Source: Albidovulum sediminicola
Lineage (GTDB): Bacteria > Pseudomonadota > Alphaproteobacteria > Rhodobacterales > Rhodobacteraceae
NCBI RefSeq assembly: GCF_025751575.1
Contig: NZ_JAOWLA010000019.1
Location: 1-64,000, forward strand
Length of the DNA stretch: 64,000 nucleotides
Direction of reading: 5' to 3'
The translations under genes and the position numbers were made by a program. Each line of letters begins with the position of its first letter. Position 1 is the first letter of the stretch. Under the pieces are notes generated by a model that had not been told where the DNA came from, did no database searches, and was given only the letters and a program-made list of their open reading frames with translations. Shown here piece by piece: positions 9,484-17,582 of this stretch.

Positions 9484-9516
9484 CGTCAGGGGCAAGGCAG
9501 CCTTGCGCGGACGTCA
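9481..9516 (+). terminator. Two-step hairpin at the end of the TraB/GumN gene
   Basis: Outer arms TGACGTC/GACGTCA (9481-9487, 9510-9516) enclose an inner perfect stem GCAAGG/CCTTGC (9492-9497, 9501-9506). The outer arm contains the gene's TGA stop. No T-run follows, so this may protect the 3' end or act as a Rho-type or transcript-processing signal. Confidence 0.45.
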
Positions 9517-9527
9517 ATCCCGCGGAC

Positions 9528-9556
9528 GTGACAAGGCCGCCGGACCTGCCTATAAG
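9528..9556 (+). promoter_or_regulatory. Putative sigma-70 promoter of the pyrophosphatase gene
   Basis: GTGACA (9528-9533), a 17-base spacer and TATAAG (9551-9556). The -10 element is 33 bases before the ATG at 9590. Confidence 0.62.
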
Positions 9557-9589
9557 GCGCCAAATTCCCTGAAAGAACGGACGCCCCCC

Positions 9590-10510
9590 ATGACGATCAA
9601 GGTCTTCGGCCACAAATCCCCCGACACCGACTCCACCGGCTCGCCCATCATCTGGGCCTGGTATCTGTCCGAGGTGAAGGGAACCCCCGCCAAGCCCGTG
9701 CTGCTCGGCGAACCCAATACCGAAGCCGCCTTCGTCCTGAAGCGCTGGGATCTGGCGAAGCCCGAGATCATCGCGGACGTGGCCGCGGGCGACACCTGCG
9801 TTGTCGTGGACACCAACAACCCGGCCGAGCTTCCCGCCTCGATCAACGACGCGAACGTCGTCCAGATCATCGACCACCACCTTCTGGCCGGTGGGCTCAA
9901 GACGAAGGGCCCGATCGACATCACCATCCGCCCGCTCGCCTGCACCGCGACCATCATGCATGACCTGATGGGCGACGATGCCGCCAAGATGCCGGACAGC
10001 ATCAAAAGCGCGATGCTGTCGTGCATCCTGTCCGACACGCTGGAATTCCGCTCGCCCACCACGACCCCGCATGACCGCGCCGTGGCCGAGGCCCTGGCAG
10101 GGCAGCTTGGCATCTCGATCCCCGACTACGCGGCGGAACTCTTCGCGGCAAAATCCGACGTCTCGGCCTTCTCCGACGCGGAACTTCTGCGCATGGATTC
10201 GAAGGAATACACGGTCGAGGGCGTGGACCTGCGGGTCTCGGTGCTGGAGACCACCTCTCCGAAGATGGTTCTGGACCGCAAGGACAGCCTGATGGCTTCG
10301 ATGACCGACGTCGCCAAGGAAGACGGCGCCGACCAGGTGCTGCTTTTCGTCGTGGACATCATCCGTGAGGAAGCGACGCTGCTGGTTCCGAACGAGACTG
10401 TAAAGAAGATCGCCGAAGCCTCCTTCGGATGCACCGTGTCGGGCGATACGGTCGTGCTGCCCGGCATCATGAGCCGGAAGAAGCAGATCATCCCCGCGCT
10501 CAAGATGTAA
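9590..10510 (+). CDS. ppaC: Manganese-dependent inorganic pyrophosphatase (family II)
   Basis: A 306-residue DHH-family enzyme that hydrolyses pyrophosphate in the cytoplasm. Metal ligands are visible at the N-terminus in VFGHKSPDTDST (H8, D12, D14), in VVVDTNN, and in the DHH motif IIDHHLLAG. The C-terminal DHHA2 domain ends with the substrate-binding GIMSRKKQIIPAL. Length matches family II. ATG 9590 is preferred to upstream in-frame codons because it begins at the first beta strand and lies below a good promoter. Pyrophosphate removal would help the biosynthetic reactions of neighbours such as ribF and prs, but no direct link is shown. Confidence 0.95.
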   Translation: MTIKVFGHKSPDTDSTGSPIIWAWYLSEVKGTPAKPVLLGEPNTEAAFVLKRWDLAKPEIIADVAAGDTCVVVDTNNPAELPASINDANVVQIIDHHLLAGGLKTKGPIDITIRPLACTATIMHDLMGDDAAKMPDSIKSAMLSCILSDTLEFRSPTTTPHDRAVAEALAGQLGISIPDYAAELFAAKSDVSAFSDAELLRMDSKEYTVEGVDLRVSVLETTSPKMVLDRKDSLMASMTDVAKEDGADQVLLFVVDIIREEATLLVPNETVKKIAEASFGCTVSGDTVVLPGIMSRKKQIIPALKM

Positions 10511-10603
10511 TACCCAACCGGGCGCCGGGTCGACCGGCGCCCGCCCCTTTCTGCGCGTCTGACCCCGCGCGGTCGCGCGACATATCCAAAAGGATTGCCC
10601 CCC

Positions 10604-11485
10604 GTGACCCGGATCATCGCCGCGCTTTCCGACATCGCCGCAAACTACGACGTGCTTTTCTGCGACCTCTGGGGCTGCGTGCATGACGGGCTAAGGCCCT
10701 TTCCGGCCGCCGTCGCGGCGCTGCGCGCCTTCCGCGCCCAGGGCGGCAAGGTCGTTCTGGTGACGAATTCCCCCCGCCCGCGCGCCAATGTGGCGACCCA
10801 GCTCGACGCGATCGGCGTCGACCGCGATGCCTGGGACACGATCGCAAGCTCCGGCGACTCCGCGCGTGCGGCGATGTTCCAGGGCGTCGTCGGAACGCGC
10901 GTGCATTTCATCGGCAACCCCGAGACCGACATGGGCTTCTTCGCGCCCCTGAAGATCCTCGATAACCCGGTGGAGATTACCATCGTCCCGCTAGATCAGG
11001 CCGAGGGCATCGTCTGCACCGGCCCGCGCGACCCGCTGGCCGACCCCGATGTCAATCGGCCGGAGTTCCTCTATGCCAAGGCCAAGGGGCTGAAGCTTCT
11101 GTGCGCGAACCCCGACATCGTGGTTGACCGGGGTGAGACCCGCGAATGGTGCGCGGGCGCGCTGGCCCGGCTTTACACCGAGATGGGGGGCGAAAGCCTC
11201 TATTTCGGCAAGCCGCACCCGCCGATCTACGACCTGGCGCGGCGCCGGACCGCCGCGCTGACAGGGACCGAGCCTGACACGAGCCGCATCCTTGCCGTAG
11301 GCGACGGGATCGCAACCGACATTCTGGGCGGGCTGGGCGAAAACATCGATACGCTCTTCATCACCGGCGGCCTTGCCGCGGCGGAGTTCGGCACCGACAT
11401 CGATAACCCTGATCCGGCGCGCCTTGCCCCCTGGATCGAGGCGCAGCAGATCGCGCCGACCTATGTGATCGGCCGCCTGCGCTGA
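10604..11485 (+). CDS. HAD superfamily class IIA hydrolase (TIGR01459-like)
   Basis: A 293-residue NagD-like phosphatase. Motif I is VLFCDLWGCVHDG, where the family consensus is D-x-W-G-x-x-H-D-G. Motif II is VVLVTNSPRPR, and the C-terminal acidic motif is ILAVGDGIATDILGG. Length and the CDLWG signature fit the proteobacterial TIGR01459 group, whose substrate is unknown. The frame also opens at TTG 10595, but AAAAGG at 10587-10593 is best spaced for GTG 10604, which I use. An inverted repeat followed by CTTTT lies 8 bases past the stop. Confidence 0.85.
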   Translation: MTRIIAALSDIAANYDVLFCDLWGCVHDGLRPFPAAVAALRAFRAQGGKVVLVTNSPRPRANVATQLDAIGVDRDAWDTIASSGDSARAAMFQGVVGTRVHFIGNPETDMGFFAPLKILDNPVEITIVPLDQAEGIVCTGPRDPLADPDVNRPEFLYAKAKGLKLLCANPDIVVDRGETREWCAGALARLYTEMGGESLYFGKPHPPIYDLARRRTAALTGTEPDTSRILAVGDGIATDILGGLGENIDTLFITGGLAAAEFGTDIDNPDPARLAPWIEAQQIAPTYVIGRLR

Positions 11486-11492
11486 GTTGATC

Positions 11493-11514
11493 TCGCAAGA
11501 TTGTTGCGACTTTT
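11493..11514 (+). terminator. Inverted repeat with short T-run after the HAD gene
   Basis: Perfect 6-bp arms TCGCAA/TTGCGA (11493-11498, 11504-11509) with loop GATTG, followed by CTTTT (11510-11514). It is plausible as a weak terminator; it could also be an operator for the MaoC gene 90 bases downstream. Confidence 0.4.
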
Positions 11515-11605
11515 CGGCAAGGGGTGAAAATAAATTACCGACAGGATTGCCCCAAGCGGGCAATCCGTGCTATGCCGCATCGCAGCAACCTTACCGGGAT
11601 TCGCG

Positions 11606-12052
11606 ATGATGCTTGATAATTTCCCCCGCGGCACAATCTGCATCGAGGATCTGGAGATCGGGATGATCCGTTATCTCCGCAAGGAAGTGACCGACCGCGA
11701 CATCGAGATGTTCGCGGAGGTCTCGACCGACCGCAATCCGGTGCACCTGGACGACGAATACGCCCGCGACACGATCTTCGAGGGCCGGATCGCGCATGGG
11801 ATGCTGACCGCCGGGCTGATCTCGGCCGTGATCGGCGAACAGCTTCCCGGCCACGGCACGGTCTACCTTGGCCAAAGCCTCAAGTTCATGGCCCCGGTGC
11901 GGCCGGGCGACGTGGTCTATGCCGAGGTGAAAGTGACGGCGATCGACCACGCGCGGCGCCGTGTGACCCTTGAAACCCACTGCGCGGTGGGCGATACGGT
12001 TGTGCTGAAGGGCGAGGCGCTGGTTCTGGCGCCAAGCCGCAAGTTCGACTGA
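11606..12052 (+). CDS. MaoC family (R)-specific enoyl-CoA hydratase-like protein
   Basis: A 148-residue hot-dog-fold protein. The hydratase-2 motif is clear: STDRNPVHLDDEYA (catalytic D-x-x-x-x-H) followed by FEGRIAHGMLTAGLISAVIG. Such enzymes hydrate trans-2-enoyl-CoA to (R)-3-hydroxyacyl-CoA, feeding polyhydroxyalkanoate or fatty-acid pathways. The exact chain-length preference is not visible. Two adjacent ATGs (11606 and 11609) are possible; the earlier is listed. The 120 bases upstream include an AT-rich stretch (GAAAATAAATTA) that could hold its promoter. ribF follows 32 bases after the stop. Confidence 0.88.
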   Translation: MMLDNFPRGTICIEDLEIGMIRYLRKEVTDRDIEMFAEVSTDRNPVHLDDEYARDTIFEGRIAHGMLTAGLISAVIGEQLPGHGTVYLGQSLKFMAPVRPGDVVYAEVKVTAIDHARRRVTLETHCAVGDTVVLKGEALVLAPSRKFD

Positions 12053-12084
12053 TATCCGGCGGGCCGCCCGCCAGACGGGGGCCG

Positions 12085-13011
12085 ATGCGGACGCATACTC
12101 ACTGGACGACGCTTTCCGCCAGCGACCGGGGCGCTTCGGTCGCTATGGGCAATTTCGACGGCGTGCACCTTGGCCATCAGTCGGTGATCGCCCAGGCGCA
12201 GCGCCCGGGCGCGGCCCTTGGCATCGTCACTTTCGAACCCCATCCGCGTCAGTTCTTCGCACCCAAAGCGCCGCCGTTCCGCCTGATGAACGCCGAGGCG
12301 CGCAGTCACCGGCTGGAAAAGCTGGGGGTCGAACAGCTTTACGTCCTGCCCTTCGATGCCACGCTGGCCGTGATGGAGGCCGAAGGCTTCGTCCGTGACG
12401 TTCTGGTCGCGGGACTGGGCGTTTCCCATGTCACCGTTGGGGCCGACTTCTGCTTCGGCCGCGGCCGCAAGGGGACGGCCGAAACGCTTCGGACGCTGGG
12501 CGCGGACCTCGGGTTTGGCGTGACCATTGCCGATCTTGTGGCCATCGAGGGGGTCGAAATCTCCTCGACCGCGATTCGCACCGCGCTGAGCGAGGGGCGC
12601 CCGCGCGACGCCGCCGGGATGCTGGGCCACTGGCACCGGATCGAGGGTGAGGTTCTGCACGGCGACAAGCGCGGCAAGGGTCTGGGCTTCCCGACGGCAA
12701 ACATGGGGGTCGATGGGCTCCACCTGCCCCGGCTCGGCGTCTATGCGGTCAAGGTCGACGTGCTGACGGGGCCCCATGCGGGCAGCTACATCGGCGCGTC
12801 GAGCCTTGGCGTCCGGCCGATGTTCGGGGAAAACCAGCCGAACCTCGAAACCTTCCTCTTCGACTTCGAAGGCGACCTTTACGGTCAGCACCTGTCGGTC
12901 GCGCTCATCGACTATCTCAGGCCGGAGATGAAGTTCGACGGGCTCGACGCCTTGATCGCGCAGATGAACGCGGACTGCGACCGCGCCCGCGCGATCCTGG
13001 CCGACGCCTGA
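12085..13011 (+). CDS. ribF: Bifunctional riboflavin kinase / FAD synthetase
   Basis: A 308-residue RibF that makes FMN and then FAD from riboflavin. The N-terminal adenylyltransferase half (about residues 1-180) shows MGNFDGVHLGHQSV, FEPHPRQFFAP and EISSTAIRTALSEGRP. The C-terminal kinase half shows GDKRGKGLGFPTANM, LGVYAVKV and FLFDFEGDLYGQ. Length is normal. ATG 12085 gives the usual short N-terminus (MRTHTHW). It is likely co-transcribed with the MaoC gene upstream. No FMN riboswitch is seen in the short upstream gap. Confidence 0.96.
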   Translation: MRTHTHWTTLSASDRGASVAMGNFDGVHLGHQSVIAQAQRPGAALGIVTFEPHPRQFFAPKAPPFRLMNAEARSHRLEKLGVEQLYVLPFDATLAVMEAEGFVRDVLVAGLGVSHVTVGADFCFGRGRKGTAETLRTLGADLGFGVTIADLVAIEGVEISSTAIRTALSEGRPRDAAGMLGHWHRIEGEVLHGDKRGKGLGFPTANMGVDGLHLPRLGVYAVKVDVLTGPHAGSYIGASSLGVRPMFGENQPNLETFLFDFEGDLYGQHLSVALIDYLRPEMKFDGLDALIAQMNADCDRARAILADA

Positions 13012-13080
13012 GCCCTTCCCGTCATCGCCCGCCGCTTCGGGCCTTCCCTTCCCTGCGGCCTTCTGCCTATCTTGCCGCCC

Positions 13081-13545
13081 ATGACCACGCACCGCCCCAC
13101 CCCACGCCTGCGACCCGAGTTCTGGCGGCTTCCGCTCAACAGCCTCACCGCCGAGGAGTGGGAGGCGCTTTGCGACGGATGCGGCAAGTGCTGCCTCAAC
13201 AAGCTTGAAGACGCCGAGACAGGCGAGATCCTGTTCACCCGGGTCGCCTGCCGGCTGCTGGACGGAGAAACCTGCCGCTGCGGCCAATATGAGAACCGCA
13301 AGACCTTCGTGCCCGAATGCGTCGTGCTGACGCCGAAGACCCTGAAGGACAGCGCCTACTGGATGCCCTCGACCTGCGCCTACCGCTTGCTGGCCGAGGG
13401 CAAGCCGCTGCCCGACTGGCACCCGCTTCTGACCGGCGACCCCGACAGCGTCCATGACGCCGGTATGTCGGTCCGGGGCTGGACCGTGCCCGAGTTCGAG
13501 GTGGACGAAGAGGATTGGGAAGACCACGTCATCGAGGACCTGTGA
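13081..13545 (+). CDS. YcgN family cysteine-cluster protein (UPF0260)
   Basis: A 154-residue cytoplasmic protein with the family's cysteine pattern: CDGCGKCCLNK near residues 36-46, a further CRLLDGETCRCGQY, then CVVLTP and STCAYR. The arrangement suggests a bound metal or iron-sulfur cluster, as proposed for the CxxCxxCC superfamily. The biological role is unknown. A TTG codon opens the frame at 13072, but ATG 13081 is the natural start. The stop shares one base with the threonine aldolase start (TGATG), implying coupling. Confidence 0.9.
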   Translation: MTTHRPTPRLRPEFWRLPLNSLTAEEWEALCDGCGKCCLNKLEDAETGEILFTRVACRLLDGETCRCGQYENRKTFVPECVVLTPKTLKDSAYWMPSTCAYRLLAEGKPLPDWHPLLTGDPDSVHDAGMSVRGWTVPEFEVDEEDWEDHVIEDL

Positions 13546-14597
13546 TGGAATTCAGATCGGACAACAACGCGGGCACGTCGCCCGTGATTCTGGACGCGGT
13601 CGTGGCCTGCAACGCCGGGCCCGCAGCATCCTATGGCAACGACCCGATCATGGACCGCGTGCGTGACCGCATCCGCACCCTGTTCGAGGCGCCGGACGCG
13701 GAGGTGGCCCTTGTGGCCACCGGCACCGCGGCCAATGCGCTGGCGCTGGCCACCTTCTGCCCGCCCTGGGGCGCCATCTACGCCTTCGAAGCGGCCCACG
13801 CCGAGATGGACGAATGCGGCGCGCCCGAATTCTTCACCGGCGGCGCCAAGATCAGGCTTGTTCCCGGCCAGGACGGCAAAATCACACCCGAGGCGCTTGC
13901 CGCGAAGATCGGGGAGACGGGCCAAGGCGACGTGCATTCAGTACAGCGGGGCATGGTCACGCTGACCAACATCACCGAGGCAGGCACCGTCTATTCGGCG
14001 GAGGAGGTCGCGGCGCTGGCCGGGGTCGCCAAGCGCTTCGGACTGCCGGTGCATCTTGATGGCGCGCGTTTCGCCAATGCAATCGTCGCCACCGGCGCGA
14101 CGCCCGCCGAGATGACCTGGAAAGCCGGGGTGGACGTGCTGTCCTTCGGCGGCACCAAGAACGGCTGCATGGGGGTGGAGGCGGTCGTGATCTTCGACCC
14201 GGCCAGGGCCTGGGAACTCGCGCTGCGCCGCAAGCGCGCGGGGCATCTGTTCTCCAAGCACCGCTATCTGTCCGCACAGATGGGCGCCTATCTGGACGGC
14301 GGGCTCTGGCTGACGCTGGCACGCCACGCCAACGACATGGCCGCACAGCTGGAGGCGGGCCTGCGGACCCTGCCGGAGGTCACCTTCGCCAGTCCGCGCG
14401 GCGCGAACATGCAGTTCGTCACCATGCCCCGCCGCCTGCACCAGCGTGCGATGGAGGCGGGGGCGAACTACTACCTCATGCCCCACGGCACCCCGTTGGA
14501 CGGCGACCCGGACGAACGGGTGCTCTGCCGGCTCGTCACCTCCTGGGCGACGACCGAGGCCGAGGTCGATGGGCTGATCGAGGCGCTGCGCGCCTAG
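13545..14597 (+). CDS. ltaE: Low-specificity L-threonine aldolase
   Basis: A 350-residue fold-type I PLP enzyme that cleaves L-threonine (and allo-threonine) to glycine and acetaldehyde. Signatures are the N-terminal FRSDNNAG, the phosphate-cup ATGTAANALAL, EAGTVYS, PVHLDGARFANA with the PLP-interacting Asp, and the Schiff-base lysine in LSFGGTKNGCMG. Length fits. It begins on the last base of the upstream YcgN stop. Its TAG stop lies inside a CTAG that is also the stop of the convergent hydrolase. Confidence 0.93.
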   Translation: MEFRSDNNAGTSPVILDAVVACNAGPAASYGNDPIMDRVRDRIRTLFEAPDAEVALVATGTAANALALATFCPPWGAIYAFEAAHAEMDECGAPEFFTGGAKIRLVPGQDGKITPEALAAKIGETGQGDVHSVQRGMVTLTNITEAGTVYSAEEVAALAGVAKRFGLPVHLDGARFANAIVATGATPAEMTWKAGVDVLSFGGTKNGCMGVEAVVIFDPARAWELALRRKRAGHLFSKHRYLSAQMGAYLDGGLWLTLARHANDMAAQLEAGLRTLPEVTFASPRGANMQFVTMPRRLHQRAMEAGANYYLMPHGTPLDGDPDERVLCRLVTSWATTEAEVDGLIEALRA

Positions 14598-15394
14598 GCC
14601 CGGTCCAGGTTCACGGCGATCAGACCGGCGACTTCCTTGGGGTGCGTGATCGGCAGCATATGCGATGCGCCGGGAACGGTGGCGATGCCCACGTCCTGCA
14701 TGCGCGCCGCCAGCGCCTCGGCAATGGCCGAGATGATGGCGGGGGAACGTTCGCCCTGGATCATCAGCACCGGCATGTCCAGGCTTTCCAACCCGTCGGG
14801 CCTGAGGACGCGACCGCTGTCGTCGGCAAGTGCGGGGTCACTTGCGGGGATCATGCCGATCCGGTCCACCAGCGCGCTGCGGCTTTCGGCGTTCAGCCGG
14901 GTCCAGTCGACGCCCGTTCCCCAGAGACTGGTGAAGGCGCGCGCGGCCTCTTCCGGCCGGCCTTCGGCCATCGCCGCCCGGAATGGGGCGATGTCCGCCT
15001 GATACTCGGCCCAGGCGGGCGTTCCCTGGGCAGCGGCGAACAGGACCGGTTCGATCAGCGTCAGGGTCCGGAATGCCTCCGGCGCCGCGATCGCCAGCCT
15101 CAGCGCCGTCACCGCCCCGAAGGAATGGCCGATCAGATCCACCGGCCGGTCGATGAAACTGGCCGCGATTTCAGCGCAGAGCCGAGGATAATCCCCCTGC
15201 CCGCTCCAGTCGTCCGACTTGCCATGGCCGGGCAGGTCGAAGGCGGTCAGGGTGATCCGCTCTGCCAGCGGCACCATGACCCCCGCCCAGGCACCGGAAT
15301 GGGCCAGCGCGCAGTGGATGCCAAGGGCGGGTCGCTCTCCCGCGCCCATCACACGCCAAAAGGTGCGATGGCCGGCACGTATCCCCTCCGGCAT
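14594..15394 (-). CDS. Alpha/beta-fold hydrolase
   Basis: A 266-residue cytoplasmic hydrolase. ALGIHCALAHSGAW forms the oxyanion region, FDLPGHGKSD is typical of the fold, DLIGHSFGAVTALRLA is the nucleophile elbow with catalytic Ser, MPVLMIQGERSP precedes the acid, and PGASHMLPITHP carries the catalytic His. The substrate is unknown. It starts on the stop of the DsbA-fold isomerase upstream (TGATG), so the two are co-translated, and it shares a CTAG stop with ltaE on the other strand. Confidence 0.87.
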   Translation of the reverse strand: MPEGIRAGHRTFWRVMGAGERPALGIHCALAHSGAWAGVMVPLAERITLTAFDLPGHGKSDDWSGQGDYPRLCAEIAASFIDRPVDLIGHSFGAVTALRLAIAAPEAFRTLTLIEPVLFAAAQGTPAWAEYQADIAPFRAAMAEGRPEEAARAFTSLWGTGVDWTRLNAESRSALVDRIGMIPASDPALADDSGRVLRPDGLESLDMPVLMIQGERSPAIISAIAEALAARMQDVGIATVPGASHMLPITHPKEVAGLIAVNLDRA

Positions 15395-16005
15395 CAGAGT
15401 TTTCCGGCCAGGTGCAGGTCCAGATCCTCCAGCCGGTCCTGCCCCCAGAACCGTTCCCCGTCATCGAGGACGTAGAAGGGGGAGCCGAAAACCCCTGCGG
15501 CGACCGCGTCCTCCAGATTGCGGGCGTAGGTTTCCGCGCCCATCAGCATGCCGGAAAACGCCAAACCCGGATCGAAGCCGTAGGCCTTCAGAAGGTCGGT
15601 GACGACCTCATCCTCGGCGATGTTGCGCTCTTCCGCCCAACAGGCGCGCAGGACCCCATGCACCAGCGCCCCCAGATCGCCCGCGCCCCCTTTCGCCACT
15701 GCCGCCTGCGCGGCGATGATCGCGTAGGCAGAGGGCGCGGCGTTCGCGGGGAAGAACATGGGCCGCAGGTTGATGGGCATCCCCGTTTTCGCCGCCTGGC
15801 GGCGGAGCTCTTGCAGGCGGTACGCCTTGCGGCTTTCGTGCCGGTCGGCCAAGCCCGTTCCCCCGGTGCGCGCGAAGAGCGCGACGATGTCGACCGGCTT
15901 GTAGGTGATCGTGGCGCCATGGCGCGCGGCGATGTCCTCAAGCCGGGTTCCAGCCAGGTAGGTGAACGGCGAAATCGTCGAGAAATAGTAGTCGATCTGC
16001 GCCAC
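15394..16005 (-). CDS. 2-hydroxychromene-2-carboxylate isomerase-like (DsbA/kappa-GST fold)
   Basis: A 203-residue thioredoxin-fold protein. The N-terminal YYFSTISPFTYLAG has the S-P-x-x-Y motif of kappa-class GST and HCCA isomerases, where the Ser activates glutathione. MFFPANAAPSAYA and the C-terminal GVFGSPFYVLDDGERFWGQDRLE are also characteristic. The family acts in naphthalene-type degradation, but no such pathway is nearby, so the substrate is open. The frame opens at ATG 16026, but AGAGGAG lies 9 bases before GTG 16005, which I take as the start. Confidence 0.85.
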   Translation of the reverse strand: MAQIDYYFSTISPFTYLAGTRLEDIAARHGATITYKPVDIVALFARTGGTGLADRHESRKAYRLQELRRQAAKTGMPINLRPMFFPANAAPSAYAIIAAQAAVAKGGAGDLGALVHGVLRACWAEERNIAEDEVVTDLLKAYGFDPGLAFSGMLMGAETYARNLEDAVAAGVFGSPFYVLDDGERFWGQDRLEDLDLHLAGKL

Positions 16006-16120
16006 GTCGCGCCGCTCCTCTCGCATGGGTTTGCGGGCAGGCTAGCCCGGTGGTAAGCGGTGTGCAACGTCACGAATCTGTCACCTGACCCTCCTCGCCC
16101 CTCTCGACAAGGAACCGATC

Positions 16121-17140
16121 ATGCCGTCCATGACCGAGCCGAAGCTGATTTCCGGCAACTCCAACCGCCCGCTCGCCAATTCCATCGCGCGGCGCATGTC
16201 GATGCACAGGGGCGTCAATGTCGGACTGGTCGATGCACGGGTCGAACGTTTCAACGACCAGGAAATCTTCGTCGAGGTGTTCGAGAACGTCCGTGGCGAG
16301 GATATGTTCATCATCCAGTCGACCTCCAACCCGGCGAACGACAACCTGATGGAACTGCTGATCATGTCGGACGCGCTGCGCCGGTCCTCTGCCGCGCGCA
16401 TCACCGCCGTGATCCCCTACTTCGGCTACGCCCGCCAGGATCGCCGCGCCAAGGCGCGCACGCCGATCTCCGCCAAGCTCGTCGCAAACCTGCTGACCGA
16501 GGCGGGCGTGGAGCGGGTTCTGACGCTGGACCTGCACGCAGCGCAGATCCAGGGCTTCTTCGACATCCCTGTCGACAACCTCTACGCCTCGCCGATCTTC
16601 GCGCTCGATATCGAACACCACTTCAAGGGCAAGATGGGCGACATCATGATCGTCTCGCCCGACGTGGGCGGCGTGGCGCGCGCGCGCGAACTGGCCAAGC
16701 GGATCAACGCGCCGCTGGCCATCGTCGACAAGCGCCGCGAAAAGCCGGGCGAGGTCGCCGAGATGACGGTGATCGGCAACGTCACCGGCAAGACCTGCAT
16801 CATCGTGGACGACATCTGCGACACCGCTGGCACGCTTTGCAAGGCGGCCGAGGTGCTGATGCAGAACGGCGCGGCAGAAGTGCATGCCTATATCACCCAT
16901 GGCGTGATGTCGGGCCCGGCTGTGGAACGGGTTCAGGCCTCGGTGATGAAAAGCCTTGTCCTGACCGACTCGATCGAACCGACCGACCCGGTGCGCAAGG
17001 CCAAGAACATCCGCATCGTTCCGACCGCGCCGATGTTCGCGCAGGCGATCCTGAACATCTGGTCCGGCACCTCGGTCTCCTCGCTGTTTGAGACGGAAAC
17101 GCTCGGCCCGATCTACGAAGGCATGTATTCGCGCGGCTGA
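16121..17140 (+). CDS. prs: Ribose-phosphate pyrophosphokinase (PRPP synthetase)
   Basis: A 339-residue class I enzyme that makes PRPP from ribose 5-phosphate and ATP for purine, pyrimidine, histidine and NAD synthesis. It shows [13 protein letters not shown], the ATP/catalytic loop [52 protein letters not shown], and the PRPP loop [22 protein letters not shown] 16121 has AAGGA about 11 bases upstream; a second ATG lies three codons on. It is divergent from the isomerase gene. Its stop is one base from the convergent lipoprotein stop. Confidence 0.96.
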   Translation: MPSMTEPKLISGNSNRPLANSIARRMSMHRGVNVGLVDARVERFNDQEIFVEVFENVRGEDMFIIQSTSNPANDNLMELLIMSDALRRSSAARITAVIPYFGYARQDRRAKARTPISAKLVANLLTEAGVERVLTLDLHAAQIQGFFDIPVDNLYASPIFALDIEHHFKGKMGDIMIVSPDVGGVARARELAKRINAPLAIVDKRREKPGEVAEMTVIGNVTGKTCIIVDDICDTAGTLCKAAEVLMQNGAAEVHAYITHGVMSGPAVERVQASVMKSLVLTDSIEPTDPVRKAKNIRIVPTAPMFAQAILNIWSGTSVSSLFETETLGPIYEGMYSRG

Positions 17141-17141
17141 C

Positions 17142-17582
17142 CTAGCCGCTCAGCGCCGCCAGTTCCGCGCTCAGCGCCTTCGTCTCCGACAGCAGCGCCT
17201 GGAGATCGGCCAGCCGCTTGGCGTCTGAGGTGGACGCGGGCTTGGCGGTCAGCACCCGGTTCACTCGCGCGCGCGTCGCGTCATCCAGATTGCGCGCCTG
17301 GTCGCGTTGCTGAAGCAGCCGGAAACGGGCCTTTGCCAGTTCGTTCTCGGTGGCCGAGATCTGCGCGGCAAGCGACGCCTGTTCGGCCTTGAGCGCAGCA
17401 TTGCGCTGTCCGGCCTCATCAACGGCCTGCTCGCGTTCGGCCACGCGCTGGTCATAAGCGCCCGAGCGGATGTTCTGCACGCCGGTGAAGAAGCCGCCGT
17501 CGCCAGGATCGGTCGTGGTTTCGACGCATCCCGCGAGGGCCAGTCCGGCAATCAGGCCCAGGTGGCGCACCGGGGGCCTCAC
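17142..17582 (-). CDS. Small coiled-coil lipoprotein
   Basis: A 146-residue protein with a lipoprotein signal peptide: the lipobox LALAGC places the lipidated Cys at residue 19. The mature part is helical and charged (about residues 40-145, repeated A/L/E/R-rich heptads, for example AVDEAGQRNAALKAEQASLAAQI), predicting a long coiled coil anchored to a membrane. No known family is recognised. The GTG start overlaps the stop of the upstream lipoprotein gene (GTGA). It is the last gene of the lectin-caspase cluster and probably a structural partner of the upstream products. Confidence 0.72.
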   Translation of the reverse strand: MRPPVRHLGLIAGLALAGCVETTTDPGDGGFFTGVQNIRSGAYDQRVAEREQAVDEAGQRNAALKAEQASLAAQISATENELAKARFRLLQQRDQARNLDDATRARVNRVLTAKPASTSDAKRLADLQALLSETKALSAELAALSG

